Positions 1 to 5,831 of a DNA stretch of 7,391 bases are shown piece by piece. This DNA is from Chlamydiales bacterium (lineage in GTDB: Bacteria; Chlamydiota; Chlamydiia; Chlamydiales; JAACFD01). Under the pieces are notes generated by a model that saw only the letters and a list, made by a program, of their open reading frames with translations, made no database searches and had not been told where the DNA came from. Position numbers and translations under genes: made by a program. The stretch is from positions 1 through 7,391 of the forward strand of contig JAACFD010000096.1 of NCBI GenBank assembly GCA_009937555.1, read 5' to 3'. The stretch's first letter is position 1. Every line of letters starts with the position of its first letter.

Positions 1-1
1 T

Positions 2-1843
2 CAGCAAGAGGGCGATGAAATCATTTGGAAAAGTGGTGGTCTATTAACAGGTCGCTATTTAGTTGAATATAACCTACCTCCAAATTACGAGCCTCTACCT
101 CCAGGGGAAGTAACAATTGTAAAAGATCAGCAAGCATTGTTAACGCCAAGTTTTACAGAAAAGAAGAATCTTTATGTTAGAACAGGTCACCCTCATGCTA
201 TCTTTACTGTTACTCACTTAGAAACAGGGAAGAAGTATGAAGGTAATGGTTACTCACATACATTCCGCTCATTAACTCCAGGAACCTATCATGTTGAGTT
301 TAGTACTACTGCGGATAGCTTGTATGTAGCTCCTACTGATAAGACTGTTAGCATTAACCCTGATGAAGATACTACTGTTGAAGTAACTTACAGGCAGGCT
401 GGACAGTTAGTCGTTTCTTCTAATGTGACTGATTACTCAATACAAGTTAGAAGTCTTGAAAAAGATGATGAAATCTATAACATCAATATACCAAGAGCTT
501 CTAAAAACATTTCCCTGCCTGAGGGTTCTTATGTCATTAACTTTAACCCTATCACAGGCAAGCGAGCTATTCGTTATGGAGAAAACTACCCTGACCCTAT
601 TCGCTTTAGAGTAGAAGCCGATCAAACAGAAAGAATACATGGTATTTTTGAACCGCAAAAAGGCAGCTTAGTTGTCACTAGCAACATTGAAGAAGCTATG
701 TATTCTATCTATGATATCTCAGAAGGGGAAAAGATGGTTGTTGGAAGGTTCTCTGGCAAACACTCTGTAATTCCTCTTACTTTTGTTGGGCGCTACCAAA
801 TTGAGTTTGAGAAAGTACCTAACTATATGCTTCCAGAATCTTTAGTAGTAGATGTACAAGCCGACGAAAGACAAGTGGTTGGTGGGGTATACTTACCTCT
901 TCATGAACTTGTTACAGTAGAAAGGGGTCCAAGTATTACAGGGGATATTTTCTCTGAAGGTGCTGAAGATGAAAGACCAGCTAGAACTGTAGATATCGAT
1001 ACATTTGCTATCTCAAAATATGAGGTAACCAACCAGCAATATGCAATGTGGCTTACTAAAGCTTTAAGAGAAGGTAAAATCATTTACTCTCTTGGCGAAG
1101 GTATCATAGGACAGGTAAAAGATTTAAAAGGCCGTATTTTATTTGAAACTCTTGATGGAGACCCTGACAGCCAAGTCCAGGTTTTCGAAGAAGAGGGAGG
1201 CCTTGTGTTTAAACCTATACCAGGTAAAGAAAACCATCCAGTTATTGAGGTTTCTTGGTTTGGTGCGCAAGCTTACTGCGTAGATAATGGTTATAGATTA
1301 CCTACTGAGTCTGAATGGGAAAAAGTTGCTGGTATGGCAAGAACTAGATCTAATGAGCCTTTAAGAAAGTTCCGTTACGGTACTGGTAAAGACCATATCA
1401 ACACTCAGCTATCTAACTATATGGATCGTTTTGAAACTACAGACCCTGCTGATTTAGCAAGCAAACCTGTAGGTTTCTATGATGGTATTAATATGCTTGA
1501 ATTAAACCCATCTGTTGTTTCAGACCTTAAAGCTGATTCTAGTATAGTTGAGCATAGCTACGCTACTCTAAATGGGAAAAGTGCCTTAGGAGCTTATGAC
1601 ATGAGTGGAAACGTTCGTGAATGGGTTAATGACTGGTATGATCCTGACTACTTAAAGAATATGCCTGCAGTAAACCCCAAAGGACCTGGGCATGGAACTA
1701 AGAAAGTTACCAAAGGTGGTGCTTATAATAGCTTTGTCTATGAGCTAAGAGTATCAGCAAGACAAGCGCTATTCCCTGAAACTACTGATGCGTATACAGG
1801 ATTTAGAGTTGTCTTAGACAAACGTTCAAAGTTTAAAAATTAA
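2..1843 (+). CDS. Partial (5' end missing) PEGA-like repeat protein with C-terminal cysteine-free FGE-sulfatase (SUMF1-like) domain; possible Pkn1-type protein
   Basis: The reading frame is open from the left edge, so the real start is upstream; the TTG at 137 is internal. At least three related beta-rich modules of 75-90 residues follow each other (about 167-400, 401-661, 662-889). Two open with G-x-L-V-V-x-S-N, each contains a G-x-Y-x-x-x-F core, and they resemble PEGA-type surface or anchoring repeats. From about 905 to 1840 lies an FGE/SUMF1 fold: EVTNQQYAMWL, HPVIEVSWFGAQAYC, GYRLPTESEWEK, YDMSGNVREWVNDWYD, then KGGAYN and TGFRVVL at the end. The two catalytic cysteines that formylglycine-generating enzymes carry just after the GG motif are absent, so a structural or ligand-binding role is more likely than sulfatase activation. 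Chlamydial Pkn1 is known for a kinase domain joined to such a C-terminal domain. The kinase part, if any, would be outside the window, so the Pkn1 identity is inference. Confidence 0.8.
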   Translation, partial: QQEGDEIIWKSGGLLTGRYLVEYNLPPNYEPLPPGEVTIVKDQQALLTPSFTEKKNLYVRTGHPHAIFTVTHLETGKKYEGNGYSHTFRSLTPGTYHVEFSTTADSLYVAPTDKTVSINPDEDTTVEVTYRQAGQLVVSSNVTDYSIQVRSLEKDDEIYNINIPRASKNISLPEGSYVINFNPITGKRAIRYGENYPDPIRFRVEADQTERIHGIFEPQKGSLVVTSNIEEAMYSIYDISEGEKMVVGRFSGKHSVIPLTFVGRYQIEFEKVPNYMLPESLVVDVQADERQVVGGVYLPLHELVTVERGPSITGDIFSEGAEDERPARTVDIDTFAISKYEVTNQQYAMWLTKALREGKIIYSLGEGIIGQVKDLKGRILFETLDGDPDSQVQVFEEEGGLVFKPIPGKENHPVIEVSWFGAQAYCVDNGYRLPTESEWEKVAGMARTRSNEPLRKFRYGTGKDHINTQLSNYMDRFETTDPADLASKPVGFYDGINMLELNPSVVSDLKADSSIVEHSYATLNGKSALGAYDMSGNVREWVNDWYDPDYLKNMPAVNPKGPGHGTKKVTKGGAYNSFVYELRVSARQALFPETTDAYTGFRVVLDKRSKFKN

Positions 1844-1856
1844 AATCCCCCTATAT

Positions 1857-1888
1857 AAAAAAGGCCTTCTCTAGGGAAGGCCTTTTTT
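1857..1888. terminator. Bidirectional intrinsic terminator between convergent genes
   Basis: A perfect 13-bp inverted repeat (AAAAAAGGCCTTC at 1857-1869, GAAGGCCTTTTTT at 1876-1888) encloses a 6-nt loop. Six T follow the GC-rich core on each strand, so it can end both the rightward FGE-domain gene (stop 13 nt before) and the leftward yajC operon (stop about 28 nt before on the minus strand). Confidence 0.92.
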
Positions 1889-1916
1889 ATTCTAATGTAT
1901 CAATAAAAGTAATTGA

Positions 1917-2306
1917 CTACTTCTTAGCTGTCTCCTCAGTAGCTTGCTTATCTGAAGCAACCTCTGTAATAGCATGTTTTAAAACTTCGATACAAGACTG
2001 CCCATCAACCATTTTTAAAATGATCGTATCTTTCTTGATATCCTTGACAGTACCTACAATTCCCATTGCTGTGACTTTATCACCTTTACTAAGACTCTCT
2101 CTTCTTTGATCCATTTCTTTTCTTCTTTTCTGTTCAGGACGAAAGATAATGAAATAGAAAAAAAGCAGAGCGATACCAATCATCATAAATGTTTGCATAA
2201 AGTCGTCTCTATTTGAAATAGGAGCAACTGGCTCTTCTACTGCAAATAATGCCTGAGTAGTTAGCAGCATTAAAAATAGACTGGCCTTCTTTACAAGGTT
2301 TTTCAT
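1917..2306 (-). CDS. yajC: YajC, accessory subunit of the Sec preprotein translocase
   Basis: This 129-residue protein is the small YajC subunit that associates with SecD/SecF and SecYEG in the inner membrane. Residues 1-22 look like a cleavable signal peptide (lysines at 2, 6 and 7, hydrophobic core, cleavage probably after ALFA). The YajC transmembrane helix spans about residues 38-55 and is followed by the family signature FRPEQKRRKEM. The cytosolic domain contains SLSKGDKVTAMGIVGTVKDI, matching the canonical GD-x-V-x-T-x-x-G-I-V-G motif. Having a signal peptide as well as the usual single helix is a small elaboration on the shortest YajC proteins. The ATG is preceded by AAGGA about 8 nt upstream. 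It is the last gene of the operon, 27 nt after the tgt stop. secDF is not downstream; a terminator and a convergent gene follow instead. Confidence 0.93.
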   Translation of the reverse strand: MKNLVKKASLFLMLLTTQALFAVEEPVAPISNRDDFMQTFMMIGIALLFFYFIIFRPEQKRRKEMDQRRESLSKGDKVTAMGIVGTVKDIKKDTIILKMVDGQSCIEVLKHAITEVASDKQATEETAKK

Positions 2307-2333
2307 AGTGTATTTTCCTTTGTTTTTTAGAGC

Positions 2334-3437
2334 TTACTGTGGGTAAAGCTCAATAGTTTTCTGGTAAAATTCTTCTAGATTATCATCCAAAATAGCTTGC
2401 CTTAACTTCTTCATGAAATCAAGGTAAAAGGCTAAGTTCTGCATGGTTACTAAAGTGGCTCCTGTGGCTTCATCTACATTTAGAAGGTGCCTTACATATG
2501 CTTTAGATTGTTTAGAAGCATAATTAGATAGCTCAGGATCTAAAGGTGAGTGATCATTAGACCATCGCCCTGCCCTAATATTGATCTTTCCTTGCCAAGT
2601 AAAAGCTGTTCCATTCCTAGCGTTTCTAGTAGGCATTACACAGTCAAACATATCAACACCTCGCATAACCGCCTCAACAATATTTCTTGGAGTGCCTACC
2701 CCCATCAAATACCTAGGTTTGTCAGATGGCATATTAGGAGCTAGATAATCAAGGGTTTCGTACATAAGCTCTGCAGGCTCTCCAACAGATAAACCTCCAA
2801 TCGCATAGCCTTCAAAACCTATCTCTACTAAATCACTTAATGACTGTTCTCTTAAGTCTCTATAGGTTCCCCCTTGGATAATACCAAAAAGGTTCTGATG
2901 GTCTTGAAGCTTATAATCCCGGCTTCTTCTGGCCCATTTCTTAGAACGCTTCCAGGATTCTTGTACCTGGTGAAAGTCACACGGATATGGAGGGCATTCA
3001 TCAAAAGCCATTACAATGTCTGAACCCAAAATTTTCTGAACCTCCATGGATTCTTCTGGGCTCAGAAAGTACTTACTTCCATCTATATGAGACTTAAACT
3101 CTACCCCATCATCACTCACTTTGTTAAGTTTTGACAATGAAAAAACTTGAAACCCTCCAGAATCTGTCAATAAAGAGCGCTTCCAAGATGAAAAGGCATG
3201 TAAGCCTCCTGCCTTTTGGATAATCTCTTTCCCAGGCTTAAGCATCAGATGATAAGTGTTGCCTAGTATAATTTGAGCCCCTAAGTCTTCTACCTGCTCT
3301 GCTGTTAACATTTTCACACAACCTCGTGTTCCCACAGGCATAAAAACAGGAGTCTGAATAACAGAGTGAGTGGTTGTTAATGTTCCTGCTCGAGCATTAG
3401 AAGAACTCTTCTCTACTTCAAAAGTTAATTTAGACAT
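2334..3437 (-). CDS. tgt: Queuine/preQ1 tRNA-guanine transglycosylase lacking the zinc-site residues
   Basis: Bacterial Tgt swaps guanine-34 for preQ1 in tRNAs with GUN anticodons (Asp, Asn, His, Tyr), a step of queuosine synthesis. The 367-residue length is typical. All catalytic motifs are present: LLTDSGGFQVFSL with D92, FDECPPYP with D146, FGIIQGG, GYAIGGLSVGE, and DMFDCVMPTRNARNG with the probable nucleophile D265. The C-terminal zinc site is not. Where E. coli has CDCYTC, this protein has LSNYAS (302-307), and the histidine of the IHNL motif is Q333 (TMQNL), so all four usual ligands are lost. Flanking motifs (SPLDPE, KAYVRHLL) still align, so this is substitution plus about a one-residue deletion, not frame damage. 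The ATG lies 2 nt after the rumA-like stop, with only a weak AGG 8 nt upstream, suggesting translational coupling. The sequence looks closer to general bacterial Tgt than to my recollection of the Chlamydiaceae enzyme. Confidence 0.95.
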   Translation of the reverse strand: MSKLTFEVEKSSSNARAGTLTTTHSVIQTPVFMPVGTRGCVKMLTAEQVEDLGAQIILGNTYHLMLKPGKEIIQKAGGLHAFSSWKRSLLTDSGGFQVFSLSKLNKVSDDGVEFKSHIDGSKYFLSPEESMEVQKILGSDIVMAFDECPPYPCDFHQVQESWKRSKKWARRSRDYKLQDHQNLFGIIQGGTYRDLREQSLSDLVEIGFEGYAIGGLSVGEPAELMYETLDYLAPNMPSDKPRYLMGVGTPRNIVEAVMRGVDMFDCVMPTRNARNGTAFTWQGKINIRAGRWSNDHSPLDPELSNYASKQSKAYVRHLLNVDEATGATLVTMQNLAFYLDFMKKLRQAILDDNLEEFYQKTIELYPQ

Positions 3438-3439
3438 TT

Positions 3440-4885
3440 TTAAACCTGATTTTTATTAGTTAGTATCACGATATTTTCGACATGCGTTGTTTGTGGAAAC
3501 TGATCTACAGCTTGCATTACAGTAAGACAAAAGTCTTTTTCTAAAAGGCTTAGATCTTTAGCCTGAGTTTTAGGGTTACAAGATATATAGATAATGTATT
3601 TGGGGTTACATGAAAGAACAAGATCTACAGCTTTAGCACCTAGACCTGCTCTAGGAGGATCCAATACAACAACATCTGGATCTTCCATGAATCTACTCTT
3701 GTCAGCTTTTTGCTGTAGAACCTTTTGAACATCACCCCAGATAAATTCCTGATTATCGATATCATTTATCTTAGCGTTATTCTCCCCATCCATAAGGCTT
3801 TCTTTTCTTAGTTCAACCGAATAGACCTTCTTAGCACCTCTCTTTGCAGCTACTGCACCAATAGACCCTATTCCACAGTATAAATCGTACACAACACCCA
3901 AATTATCTTCTGGTAATAAGTCAAAAGCTGCTCTATATAAACGTTGAGCTTGTAGAGTATTAGGTTGAAAGAAAGCCTGTGGGCTTAAAACAAAACTTAG
4001 AGCTTCTTGCTCAGCTTCATCAATAAAAAGACGCTCTTTAATTGTTGTAGGGCCGAAAAGTTGCATCTCATAAACTTGAGTTTCCTGCCCTTTCAGCACC
4101 TGATGTAAACGAAGAAAGATACTTAAATCATTTTCTTCAGGCATATCACTACAAGCTCTTTTTATCAGCTCTGAAAATTCATTAAGTTGTTTTTTAGTAG
4201 GAGCATACTCAGGTTTAGCTGAAATACTAAGCATGACAAAGCGATCATTTGTTTGTATTCCTTGCTTAAGAGTCAGCTCTCTTAAGGTCCCTGTATTATG
4301 TCTATAATCATAAGACTGCAAACCTGTTTCAGACCACCATTCACAAACCTTTGGCAGTACTTCTGTCATCCATTTTGGGCAAAGCTGACACTCATGGGTA
4401 TTAATAACTCGTCTTTTACCTCTTTGGTGCATCCCTAGGTACTGAATACTATGCTTATCTTGTCCAAATGAAAAGCTCATCTTATTCCGATACTCCCAGG
4501 GGTATTCACAGGCCATAATAGGTAATACTTCAACACTATTATCTGCTAAATAAGATGAAAATAAGCTATTAATTTTTTGCTGCTTGAACTCAAGCTGTTT
4601 TTCATAACTCATGTGCTGCAAGTGACAGCCGCCACACTGAGTATAATGAGGACATTTTGGCGTTGAACGGTCTGTTGAACTGCTCTGAATAGTTACTTTT
4701 GTAGCAATTGGCTGCTTACGCCTTTTCTTTGAAATATCTAGTTCTACACCTTCACCAGGCAGGGCAAATGGAACTTTTACCTTATAACTTCTACCCTCAT
4801 AATCCCAATCAATAACCCCTTGGGCATCTGAATCCAGACGTAAAACATTAGATACTACCGACTTAAACTCTTTAATTTTAGACAT
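3440..4885 (-). CDS. rlmD: 23S rRNA (uracil-C5)-methyltransferase, RumA/RlmD family
   Basis: This is an iron-sulfur, SAM-dependent RNA m5U methyltransferase of 481 residues, somewhat longer than E. coli RlmD (about 430). An N-terminal TRAM RNA-binding domain covers about residues 10-65. The [4Fe-4S] cysteines are C78, C84 and C87 (CPHYTQCGGC) plus C166 (HECQLC). The catalytic half has FFQPN (305-309), the SAM motif DLYCGIGSIG (334-343), DPPRAGL (409-415), the nucleophilic C436 in YISCNP, and the proton-abstracting E470 in TTHVEN, so the enzyme appears intact. Whether the target is U1939 (RlmD), U747 (RlmC) or tRNA U54 cannot be decided from motifs. The iron-sulfur cluster and TRAM domain favour an rRNA target, and the chlamydial homologue is usually named ygcA/rumA. 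Its SD is AAGGAGA, 12 nt before the ATG. It is the first gene of the rumA-tgt-yajC operon. Confidence 0.93.
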   Translation of the reverse strand: MSKIKEFKSVVSNVLRLDSDAQGVIDWDYEGRSYKVKVPFALPGEGVELDISKKRRKQPIATKVTIQSSSTDRSTPKCPHYTQCGGCHLQHMSYEKQLEFKQQKINSLFSSYLADNSVEVLPIMACEYPWEYRNKMSFSFGQDKHSIQYLGMHQRGKRRVINTHECQLCPKWMTEVLPKVCEWWSETGLQSYDYRHNTGTLRELTLKQGIQTNDRFVMLSISAKPEYAPTKKQLNEFSELIKRACSDMPEENDLSIFLRLHQVLKGQETQVYEMQLFGPTTIKERLFIDEAEQEALSFVLSPQAFFQPNTLQAQRLYRAAFDLLPEDNLGVVYDLYCGIGSIGAVAAKRGAKKVYSVELRKESLMDGENNAKINDIDNQEFIWGDVQKVLQQKADKSRFMEDPDVVVLDPPRAGLGAKAVDLVLSCNPKYIIYISCNPKTQAKDLSLLEKDFCLTVMQAVDQFPQTTHVENIVILTNKNQV

Positions 4886-4888
4886 TAA

Positions 4889-4923
4889 ATTACAATCTCT
4901 CCTTCGAAAAGAGGGATTGTAAT
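4889..4923. repeat. Operator-like inverted repeat over the rumA -10 box and RBS
   Basis: A perfect 9-bp inverted repeat (ATTACAATC at 4889-4897, GATTGTAAT at 4915-4923) has a further inner match CTC/GAG (4899-4901 with 4911-4913). On the minus strand one arm contains the candidate -10 box TACAAT. The other arm lies between the Shine-Dalgarno sequence and the ATG of the rumA-like gene. If the predicted promoter is right, the upstream arm is not transcribed, so a DNA-binding site is more likely than an RNA hairpin. The sequence does not match CIRCE. Confidence 0.55.
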
Positions 4924-4945
4924 CGAAAATATAAATCTAGTGCAA
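4916..4945 (-). promoter_or_regulatory. Candidate sigma70-type promoter of the rumA-tgt-yajC operon
   Basis: On the minus strand, TTGCAC (4945-4940) and TACAAT (4921-4916) are separated by 18 bp. The -10 matches the consensus at 5 of 6 positions; the -35 matches only at TTG. The site sits just after the hctA terminator and about 30 nt before the rumA-like ATG. Confidence 0.45.
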
Positions 4946-4951
4946 GGGATC

Positions 4952-4986
4952 AAAAAAAAAGGAAGGCTTTTTCTACCTTCCTTTTT
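4952..4986 (-). terminator. Intrinsic terminator of hctA
   Basis: A perfect 11-bp inverted repeat (4956-4966 with 4976-4986) encloses a 9-nt loop. On the minus strand it reads AAAAAGGAAGG, loop, then CCTTCC followed by a run of nine T. It begins about 27 nt after the hctA stop and separates hctA from the downstream operon. Confidence 0.88.
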
Positions 4987-5013
4987 AGAATATATCTAGA
5001 TAAACAAAAGAGA

Positions 5014-5352
5014 CTATCTAGCTCTTGCTGACCTTCTTCTTGTAGGTAGCTTAGCTGTTGATCTTTTAGTAGCTTTTTTAGCTTTAGACTTAGAAGCTGT
5101 TCTAGAAGTAGCTTTTTTAGTTGTAGTAGTTCTTCTAGAAGTAGTCTTTTTAGAAGTAGTCTTTTTAGAAGTACCTCTTTTCTCAGAAGCAATAGATTCC
5201 TTTCTATATTGCTTAGCAACTTTTTCAAAGCGGATAGAACCAGTTCTTACCCTTTGAGCAGCAGCTTTGTTTCCGTTTACAGCTTTCTCTAAGTCTTCAG
5301 TAATGTTACTTAGAAGTTCTCTCATTTGTTTTACAGTGTTATTTAGTGCCAT
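5014..5352 (-). CDS. hctA: Histone H1-like DNA-condensing protein Hc1
   Basis: Hc1 binds DNA and compacts the chlamydial chromosome when reticulate bodies convert to elementary bodies. The 112-residue product is close to the usual Hc1 length (about 125). The first 55-60 residues carry the conserved Hc1 domain, including NGNKAAAQRVRT and EKVAKQYRKESI. From about residue 59 the protein is a disordered basic tail made of K, R, S, T and A, with KKTTS pentapeptide repeats near residues 62-71 and an arginine-rich end (TRRRSARAR). The pentapeptides are encoded by two near-identical tandem 15-bp units at 5137-5166. The RBS is strong, GGAGGGG ten nt before the ATG, and the gene has its own terminator, consistent with a monocistronic late gene. 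In C. trachomatis, translation of hctA is blocked by the small RNA IhtA near the start codon; I could not identify an equivalent RNA here. Confidence 0.95.
   Translation of the reverse strand: MALNNTVKQMRELLSNITEDLEKAVNGNKAAAQRVRTGSIRFEKVAKQYRKESIASEKRGTSKKTTSKKTTSRRTTTTKKATSRTASKSKAKKATKRSTAKLPTRRRSARAR
5137..5166 (-). repeat. Tandem 15-bp coding repeat in the hctA tail
   Basis: Two adjacent copies of a 15-bp unit (plus strand AGAAGTAGTCTTTTT) encode KKTTS-type pentapeptides, and a partial third copy follows at 5167. Such units could expand or contract by slippage without shifting the frame. Confidence 0.75.
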
Positions 5353-5411
5353 TTTTACGTAACCCCTCCGTTCGAGTTGTTAATAACAGTTAAATTCTTT
5401 AAGTTTTATTC

Positions 5412-5439
5412 ATAATATTCGCAAGTAATTTTTCATAAA
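5412..5439 (-). promoter_or_regulatory. Weak candidate promoter for hctA
   Basis: On the minus strand a TATTAT box (5417-5412, 5 of 6 matches) lies 16 bp after a poor -35, TTTATG (5439-5434). It would give a leader of about 50 nt before the hctA ATG. An alternative is TTGCGA (5424-5419) with TAAAGA, whose -10 is poorer. Late chlamydial promoters often deviate from consensus, so neither is secure. Confidence 0.28.
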
Positions 5440-5467
5440 AAAACCGCGCCAGCTTAAATTTTATACT

Positions 5468-5526
5468 AAAAAAAGCTTTATAAAAAAAACTTAACCAATT
5501 CTAGAAATAATATGAAAGCTTTTTTT
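5468..5526. repeat. 12-bp inverted repeat with 35-nt spacer
   Basis: AAAAAAAGCTTT at 5468-5479 is perfectly complementary to AAAGCTTTTTTT at 5515-5526. It lies in the A-tract-rich part of the intergenic region. The composition makes chance matches more likely, and the spacer is long for a terminator. Confidence 0.4.
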
Positions 5527-5641
5527 AAAAAAAATAGATTTAATAAAAAAAATAATCCCTTTGTAAAGCAATAGGAGTTAAAAAAAGACAATAAAACTAA
5601 GGATTTAAGAGTAATTTTTAAACCTTTTAAAGACCAACACA

Positions 5642-5675
5642 AGTAACTTAAAAATAATAACTTAAATAAGTTACT
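5642..5675. repeat. 9-bp inverted repeat with internal direct repeat, upstream of the TPR-gene promoter
   Basis: AGTAACTTA (5642-5650) and TAAGTTACT (5667-5675) form a perfect 9-bp dyad with a 16-nt centre. TAACTTAAA also occurs twice directly (5644-5652 and 5658-5666) with a 14-nt period. The dyad ends 28 bp before the -35 box at 5704, a suitable place for an activator or repressor site. Confidence 0.45.
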
Positions 5676-5703
5676 CAAAAACTATAAATAGGCGAAAATT
5701 CCG

Positions 5704-5731
5704 TTGATAAGAATAAGTAAATAAAGATAAT
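5704..5731 (+). promoter_or_regulatory. Sigma70-type promoter of the TPR-protein gene
   Basis: TTGATA (5704-5709) and GATAAT (5726-5731) are spaced by 16 bp, each matching the consensus at 5 of 6 positions. Transcription would start near 5738 and give a leader of about 95 nt before the ATG at 5832. The in-frame ATG at 5730 falls inside the -10 box, which argues against it as the start codon. Confidence 0.6.
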
Positions 5732-5831
5732 GTCTCTAAACAGCGAAAAACATTTAAATTATCCAAGAAACCCATTATTATTAGCCTTTACATCACTTAT
5801 TATAATTCGAGACACTATTAAAAAGACGCTT

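Larger units (their letters stand above)
5353..5831. other. AT-rich divergent intergenic region between hctA and the TPR-protein gene
   Basis: No convincing gene is present in these 479 nt. From about 5460 to 5690 the plus strand is very A-rich, with repeated runs of 7-8 A (for example at 5468, 5482 and 5527), which would favour DNA curvature. It holds two long inverted repeats (5468-5526 and 5642-5675), a possible hctA promoter on the left and a good rightward promoter at 5704-5731. The reading frames here are low-complexity or lack a ribosome binding site. Confidence 0.75.

Noticed and set aside
137..139. TTG as the start of the first gene
   Set aside because: The frame is open to the left edge and the upstream residues continue the same repeat-like sequence, so this is an internal codon.
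437..1083. Minus-strand frames opposite the first gene (437-658 and 901-1083)
   Set aside because: They lie antisense to a clearly coding region and have no recognisable domains.
1710..1843. Diversity-generating retroelement variable region at the end of the FGE-like domain
   Set aside because: The C-type-lectin-like fold is a common DGR target, but the terminal codons are not enriched in adenine-variable (AAY-type) positions, and no template repeat or reverse transcriptase is visible in the window.
2550..2744. Plus-strand frame opposite tgt
   Set aside because: It is a shadow of the conserved Tgt C-terminal region.
4950..5228. Leucine-rich 92-residue minus-strand frame overlapping hctA
   Set aside because: It is a frame shadow of the lysine-rich hctA repeats and runs through the hctA terminator. 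The zipper-like leucines come from the codon pattern.
5512..5574. 20-codon plus-strand mini-ORF starting MKAFFKKNRF
   Set aside because: There is no ribosome binding site, and the sequence is what A-tract DNA yields by chance. It could be revisited only with ribosome-profiling data.
5478..5678. 66-residue hydrophobic minus-strand frame in the intergenic region
   Set aside because: It is low-complexity Phe/Leu/Lys sequence produced by A-rich DNA, with no recognisable family and no clear Shine-Dalgarno sequence.
5730..5831. Upstream in-frame ATG adding 34 residues to the TPR protein
   Set aside because: This ATG overlaps the predicted -10 box, lacks a Shine-Dalgarno sequence, and would push the signal peptide inward.
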